The position numbers and the translations under genes were made by a program. The notes beneath the pieces are model-generated. The model did no database searches and was not told the DNA's origin. It worked only from the letters and a program-made list of their open reading frames with translations. From Paenibacillus sp. FSL A5-0031 (GTDB lineage: Bacteria > Bacillota > Bacilli > Paenibacillales > Paenibacillaceae), in NCBI RefSeq assembly GCF_001956295.1, contig NZ_MRTD01000017.1, forward strand, positions 1 through 64,000: a stretch of DNA of 64,000 bases, read 5' to 3'. Of this stretch, positions 59,859 to 64,000 are shown in pieces (within the stretch, counting starts at the first letter, position 1; every line of letters begins with the position of its first letter).

Positions 59859-62666
59859 ATGGTCATGGACATTGGAGCGAAAGCAGCCGTGCGATTTGAT
59901 GCGGATGCCGTGAAGATTCAGGAAACCCCTCATATTTTGCTATGTGCTTCGCTGTTTTACTTCCGTATTCCAAGCGCGCTTTGGAAGGAGAGGATGGAGC
60001 AGTTGAAGGCATTTGGGTATAACAGCATCGATGTGTATTTTCCATGGAACTATCATGAAACAGCTGAAGGAGAATGGGATTTCAGCGGAGAGCGTGACAT
60101 TGCCGCATTCCTGACAACGGCTGCCGAAGTAGGGCTATACGTCGTCGCAAGACCTGGCCCCTACATTTGCTCGGAGTGGGATGGCGGAGCGCTTCCGGCT
60201 TATCTGCTTACGAAGGGACTGAAGCTTCGCGATAACGATGCTGAGTTCCTTGTCCATGTTTCCAAATGGTTTGATCACATCCTGCCTTTGCTAAAGCAGA
60301 ACCAAGCAGGTGAGGGCGGAACAGTAATCGGTGTTCAACTGGATAATGAGCTCGATTTCTATGATTGTCATGACCCCAAAGGATATATTAGTGCACTGCG
60401 CGATATGGTGCTTAATCACGGAATAACCGTGCCGCTGTTCGCTTGTGCCGGTCAGGGCGGCTTGCTGCAAGCATCGGGACTCGCAGAGGATGTGGTGCCG
60501 ACCTGTAATTTCTATCCGGATAATCGAGAGGCCGAATTTGAAGACAAGGTGCTTCACTACAGTGGAACCTTAGCTAAATTAGGTTATCCGCTGCTCGTAA
60601 CGGAGACGAACCGGGCACATTACCTCCTACGTAGATTGCTCTCCTGCGGCGCCAAGCTGCTCGGTCCGTATTTGCAGGTATCGGGAACGGATTTTGGCTT
60701 CACGAATGCGACGAACAACTGGGGCAAGCCGTTAGCGTTTATGACGTCTGATTATGATTTTGGCGGCATGATTTCTCCAGAAGGGCATATTCGCGAGGAA
60801 GCGTATGAGGGCAGGCTGCTTGGACGGATGATTGCAGCTTACGGTACTCCGCTCGCTGAGGCTGCAAGCCAAGGCTTAAGCACGGATTGGAAGCTGATTG
60901 GACAAAGCGATAGAGTCGTTGGCCCATATGCCCTGCAGTTAAAGGGCGGCGGAAATCTCCTATTTGTTACGAATTTAGATGATCAAGATAAAGAACTAGC
61001 CATCGTGATGGAGAATGATACGAATACAAAAGCTGCGAGCAGCTTTAAGCTCAAATCGGGCAGGTCACTGGCGCTGCCTTCACAAGTTCCTCTACAGCAT
61101 TGGGGTGCCGAAGGATTACTAGAGAGCTCGACAGCGGAGCTATATATGGCAAAAACAAATGATACAGGTGCAAGTCTTGCATTTCATACAGAAGGTTATG
61201 GCGAAATTGTATTGCTGCTAGATGCAGCGCCGGTGGATATGAAAACTCTGAATGCAACTGTGGAAACGATAGAGGGAGGCAAGGTTAGAATCGCCTTTGA
61301 AGGTAAAGAAGATAGCGTCTGTTCGATTATTACCTCGGATGGGCATACGTTGAAGCTATTTATTACCGACAGAATGAAAGCGCTTTATTCTAAAAGGGTA
61401 AACGATGCTGATGACACCATTAACCATGGCAAGCCGCTCCATTACTCGGATCGCACTGAAATGGCAGCTGCTGAGTGGCGCCTAAATCATTTTGATGCGG
61501 CATCACCTATGAATAAAAAGGATAAGAGAGGCCCATCCGCTTCAAGAAAAGCAGATTACTTAGAACAGCATGAAATTTACCGAGGGTATGCTTGGTATGA
61601 AGCGACGGTTCGACTGCCTGAAGACAAAGCGGTAAAAGGTATTCTCATTCGCTCAGGCAGTGATGTTGTGTCGCTGTATGCGGGAGGAGAATACGCAGGA
61701 ACGGCAGTGGCTGGCGGAGGCAGTTCTTATCTTCATTTAAGCAATGGCCTACAAGAAGGAAAGCTGCTTGCCAGAGTGGAGATATGGGGTCATTCGAACT
61801 TTGACGATGCTAGGCTTCCCGGGCTTCGATTGCATGCGATGAAAGGGATTAAAGGACTGTCAGCCATTAAAGAGGTTAGAGACCTTAGCCGTAACTGGAG
61901 TGTTTACCGGGCTGCAGATCGGATTTTGCGCAAGGAGCTGATCGAGTCGCCCGATTGCAGCATGTGGCCGATCGTTAACTTTGGCGGCTGGATGTCTCCT
62001 GATCATCCGGCTTTCGAATATTACCGAAAAACATTCCGTGCATCGGAATCGGCGGACTCGTGGACGCTGCATTTCCAAGGCATTCAATCGCTTGCTCGGC
62101 TCTTTGTAAACGGAAAGGAAATAGGCGAGGTACATCCGTTTGATCCATACTTTAATATCTCTGAGCATGTGACGGCAGGGCAATTCGTAGAGCTTACTAT
62201 ATTCGTTGAGAGAGTGCTCGGTTTACCATCTGGGCAGGTTTACTTGTATGAAGGCCAAGAGGCGGACAACTTTGCAGTTTATGCGGCAGAGGAGGAAGAG
62301 CTTCTGGAGCATGCGGAAAGCTTGCGGTCGCAAAGCGGAACAACCGAATTCCCCATCTCATTGGAGCCAGGAGAAACGGCATGGCTGTATGCGACTACCG
62401 TGAATTCGGAAGCAGGCAAAGGCTGGAGAGCGAAGGTTTCCGGCACTAGCCTTAAAATGACAGTGTTTCTGGAAGGAAGGATCGTTGGACGACTATGGCT
62501 GCCAAGCCAAGCGAGCAGGCCTGTCATGTCAGGCGGAAGCCCGGATTCCTTTTACTTGCCGGGAGCTTGGTATGAGGGAGGAGAAGGAAGCTTAACGATA
62601 CTGCTGGAAGCGGTTGATCAAGAGAAGCAAGGGCGTTTGGAATCAATTCAATTCATATCCGTCTAG
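59859..62666 (+). CDS. GH35-like beta-galactosidase, large
   Basis: Glycoside hydrolase of 935 residues, much longer than the GH35 at 13777. GGAGG lies 7 bases before ATG 59859. The barrel covers about residues 25-330: FYFRIPSALWKERMEQLKAFGYNSIDVYFPWNYHE and VVARPGPYICSEWDGGALPAYL are family blocks. The acid/base is E164 in VQLDNELDF, where Asp replaces the first Glu of the usual ENE, and the nucleophile is likely E249 in LLVTETNRAH. Several beta domains follow, one with a jelly-roll sugar-binding look (SWTLHFQGIQSLARLFVNGKEIG). No signal peptide, so it acts on imported substrate. It leads an operon with two permeases. Confidence 0.85.
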   Translation: MVMDIGAKAAVRFDADAVKIQETPHILLCASLFYFRIPSALWKERMEQLKAFGYNSIDVYFPWNYHETAEGEWDFSGERDIAAFLTTAAEVGLYVVARPGPYICSEWDGGALPAYLLTKGLKLRDNDAEFLVHVSKWFDHILPLLKQNQAGEGGTVIGVQLDNELDFYDCHDPKGYISALRDMVLNHGITVPLFACAGQGGLLQASGLAEDVVPTCNFYPDNREAEFEDKVLHYSGTLAKLGYPLLVTETNRAHYLLRRLLSCGAKLLGPYLQVSGTDFGFTNATNNWGKPLAFMTSDYDFGGMISPEGHIREEAYEGRLLGRMIAAYGTPLAEAASQGLSTDWKLIGQSDRVVGPYALQLKGGGNLLFVTNLDDQDKELAIVMENDTNTKAASSFKLKSGRSLALPSQVPLQHWGAEGLLESSTAELYMAKTNDTGASLAFHTEGYGEIVLLLDAAPVDMKTLNATVETIEGGKVRIAFEGKEDSVCSIITSDGHTLKLFITDRMKALYSKRVNDADDTINHGKPLHYSDRTEMAAAEWRLNHFDAASPMNKKDKRGPSASRKADYLEQHEIYRGYAWYEATVRLPEDKAVKGILIRSGSDVVSLYAGGEYAGTAVAGGGSSYLHLSNGLQEGKLLARVEIWGHSNFDDARLPGLRLHAMKGIKGLSAIKEVRDLSRNWSVYRAADRILRKELIESPDCSMWPIVNFGGWMSPDHPAFEYYRKTFRASESADSWTLHFQGIQSLARLFVNGKEIGEVHPFDPYFNISEHVTAGQFVELTIFVERVLGLPSGQVYLYEGQEADNFAVYAAEEEELLEHAESLRSQSGTTEFPISLEPGETAWLYATTVNSEAGKGWRAKVSGTSLKMTVFLEGRIVGRLWLPSQASRPVMSGGSPDSFYLPGAWYEGGEGSLTILLEAVDQEKQGRLESIQFISV

Positions 62667-62690
62667 CAATGACGACAAGGGGGAAGAAGG

Positions 62691-63659
62691 ATGGAAACGA
62701 CCATAGTCGAGCGGGCTCCCCAAAGGAAGCAGAAGCGAATGAGCAGCGGCAAGCTTAGACGATTTTGGAACAACAAAACGTTATTAATCATGTGTTTGCC
62801 GGCCATCGCTTTCTTTCTTATATTCGCTTACTTGCCGATGCCCGGCTTGTATCTAGCTTTTATTAACTACAATTACTCCGATGGCATCTTCAAAAGCCCG
62901 TTTGTTGCATTTGACAACTTTCGCTTTCTCGTCATGAATGGTGATCTATGGCGGCTCTCATTTAATACGGTAGCTTACAATTTGGTATTTATCGTGCTGG
63001 GAAATGTCATGCAAATTTTTGTAGCTATTCTACTGAATGAGATTCGGCGCAAATGGTTCAAGAAGATCACGCAAACGCTTATGTTTTTACCTCACTTTAT
63101 ATCTGCCGTTCTAATCGGGCTTATCGCCTACAACATCTTGAGCTATGACTACGGCTTATTGAACAGCTTGCTGGAATCGTTAGGCATGGAGCCTGTCAAA
63201 ACCTATTCTGATCCGAAAATATGGCCGTTTATCATCGTACTCACCTACCTATGGCAGTCCACTGGATACGGCTCGATTATTTATTTTGCAGCCATCATGG
63301 GGCTGGACAATGAAATTATCGAGGCATCCGAGATTGACGGCGCCAACGCCTTCCAACGCATTATTTACATCGTGCTTCCTTGGTTAAAGCCAACCTTCAT
63401 CATCTTGATGCTGTTCTCGCTCGGCGGCATTCTTAAAGGCAACTTCGGTTTGTTTTTCAACTTAGTAGGCGCAAACAACACAGCCCTATATCCAACAACG
63501 GATATTATCGAGACTTACGTATTCCGTGCCCTGATGACAAACTTCAACTTCTCACTTGGCAGCGCAGTAAGCTTATATCAATCCTTGTTCGGTTTTGTAG
63601 TCGTCTTAACAGCCAACTGGCTTGTGAAGAAGGCTTCGCCTGAAAACTCGTTATTTTAG
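62691..63659 (+). CDS. LplB-type sugar ABC transporter permease
   Basis: Membrane permease of 322 residues beginning 24 bases after the GH35-like stop, behind GGGGGAAG. The first helix (NKTLLIMCLPAIAFFLIFAYLPMPGLYLAFINYN) and the EAA loop (IIEASEIDGANAFQRIIYIVLPWL) identify the family; KSPFVAFDNFRFL is a further mark. Its arrangement after a glycosidase suggests a galactoside importer under LacI control. No binding protein is seen before the window ends, so it should lie just beyond, and the ATPase is again absent. Confidence 0.9.
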   Translation: METTIVERAPQRKQKRMSSGKLRRFWNNKTLLIMCLPAIAFFLIFAYLPMPGLYLAFINYNYSDGIFKSPFVAFDNFRFLVMNGDLWRLSFNTVAYNLVFIVLGNVMQIFVAILLNEIRRKWFKKITQTLMFLPHFISAVLIGLIAYNILSYDYGLLNSLLESLGMEPVKTYSDPKIWPFIIVLTYLWQSTGYGSIIYFAAIMGLDNEIIEASEIDGANAFQRIIYIVLPWLKPTFIILMLFSLGGILKGNFGLFFNLVGANNTALYPTTDIIETYVFRALMTNFNFSLGSAVSLYQSLFGFVVVLTANWLVKKASPENSLF

Positions 63660-63671
63660 GAGGTGTCACAT

Positions 63672-64000
63672 ATGGAAAATAGGGATGAATCACGCAGCAT
63701 TCGGACAGACATAAGTGGCATCATCGTCAAAGGTTTTGGTTATCTTTTCATTACATGTTTTTCGATATGCTGTTTGTTGCCCTTCTTGCTCGTGCTTGGC
63801 ACCTCACTGACAGCAGAAGGCACGATTAAAAAGTACGGCTTCAACTTGTGGCCGCGCGATTTTAGCACCTTTGCCTACAAAATCGTGTTCGAAAACCCCG
63901 ATCTCATTATTGGCTCTTACCTTGTCACGATGGGAATCACCATTGTTGGAACGGTCTTTGGTCTCTTTCTCGTGGCGATGACGGGTTATGCGCTTCAGCG
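63672..64000 (+). CDS. LplC/YtcP-type ABC permease, 5' part
   Basis: The first 109 codons of the partner permease, cut by the window edge. ATG 63672 follows AGGAGGTG and only 12 bases separate it from the preceding stop. The sequence begins MENRDESRSIRTDISGIIVKG, then a first helix (FGYLFITCFSICCLLPFLLVLGTSL), TIKKYGFNLWPRDFSTFAYKIVFENP typical of the family, and the start of the second helix (GSYLVTMGITIVGTVFGLFLVAMTGYALQR). With its neighbour it should form the channel of the third LplBC-type importer in this window. Confidence 0.9.
   Translation, partial: MENRDESRSIRTDISGIIVKGFGYLFITCFSICCLLPFLLVLGTSLTAEGTIKKYGFNLWPRDFSTFAYKIVFENPDLIIGSYLVTMGITIVGTVFGLFLVAMTGYALQ

Noticed and set aside
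1..64000. CRISPR, tRNA, rRNA, transposase or prophage genes
   Set aside because: I looked for repeat-spacer periodicity, tRNA-like ends, and transposase or phage proteins and saw none; the tandem arrays found lack variable spacers.

Overview
The window looks like chromosomal DNA of a Paenibacillus-type soil Firmicute. The evidence is three very large S-layer-homology (SLH) surface proteins, strong AGGAGG ribosome sites with frequent TTG/GTG starts, catabolite-response (CRE) boxes, many AraC-type regulators, a YesM/YesN-like two-component pair, a YesS-like regulator, and three LplABC-type oligosaccharide importers that carry no ATPase of their own. I see no rRNA, tRNA, CRISPR array, insertion sequence or prophage.

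Layout. 1-2.2 kb: 3' end of an SLH protein with Ig-like repeats. 2.4-9.5 kb: sensor kinase and response regulator (CRE box in front), two permeases and a solute-binding lipoprotein. 9.5-13.6 kb: Gfo/Idh oxidoreductase, two AraC regulators and, between them, a mazEF toxin-antitoxin pair with a perfect palindrome upstream. 13.7-22.3 kb: a cytoplasmic GH35 beta-galactosidase, a 1736-residue secreted beta-helix/CBM9/SLH protein, and a cytoplasmic GH99-like (WbsX-type) protein. 22.4-37.2 kb: mostly non-carbohydrate accessory genes: a multi-zinc-ribbon orphan, a VOC protein, TetR/MFS/flavin-monooxygenase, an APS kinase-Stf0 sulfotransferase pair, an orphan DeoR regulator, two small orphans, a TetR-GNAT-MFS cluster, an ABC-F ATPase and a MidA-like methyltransferase with a C-terminal repeat tail. 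37.2-37.5 kb: about three tandem copies of a 111-112 bp palindrome-rich repeat; a related element lies at 56.8 kb. 37.6-42.9 kb: AraC, SDR, enolase-superfamily acid-sugar dehydratase and GH95 fucosidase-like enzyme, consistent with use of an L-fucose-type sugar. 43-51 kb: YesS-like regulator (CRE box in front), solute-binding protein, permease pair and a second, closely similar solute-binding protein. 51-56.6 kb: SLH-anchored GH27 alpha-galactosidase with X2 and carbohydrate-binding-like repeats. 57-64 kb: an MFS exporter, a LacI regulator whose only plausible start is ATC, an elaborate regulatory region with three operator-like palindromes, a large GH35-like enzyme and two permeases (the last runs off the window).

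How it fits together (inference): wall-anchored SLH enzymes cut plant or microbial glycans outside the cell. Oligosaccharides are captured by lipoproteins, imported by LplBC-type permeases powered by an ATPase encoded elsewhere, and cut inside by GH35, GH95 and GH99-like enzymes that lack signal peptides. Local AraC, two-component and LacI regulators give substrate induction; CRE boxes give glucose repression. The least expected metabolic unit is the APS kinase-sulfotransferase pair, which suggests that a sulfated metabolite is made.
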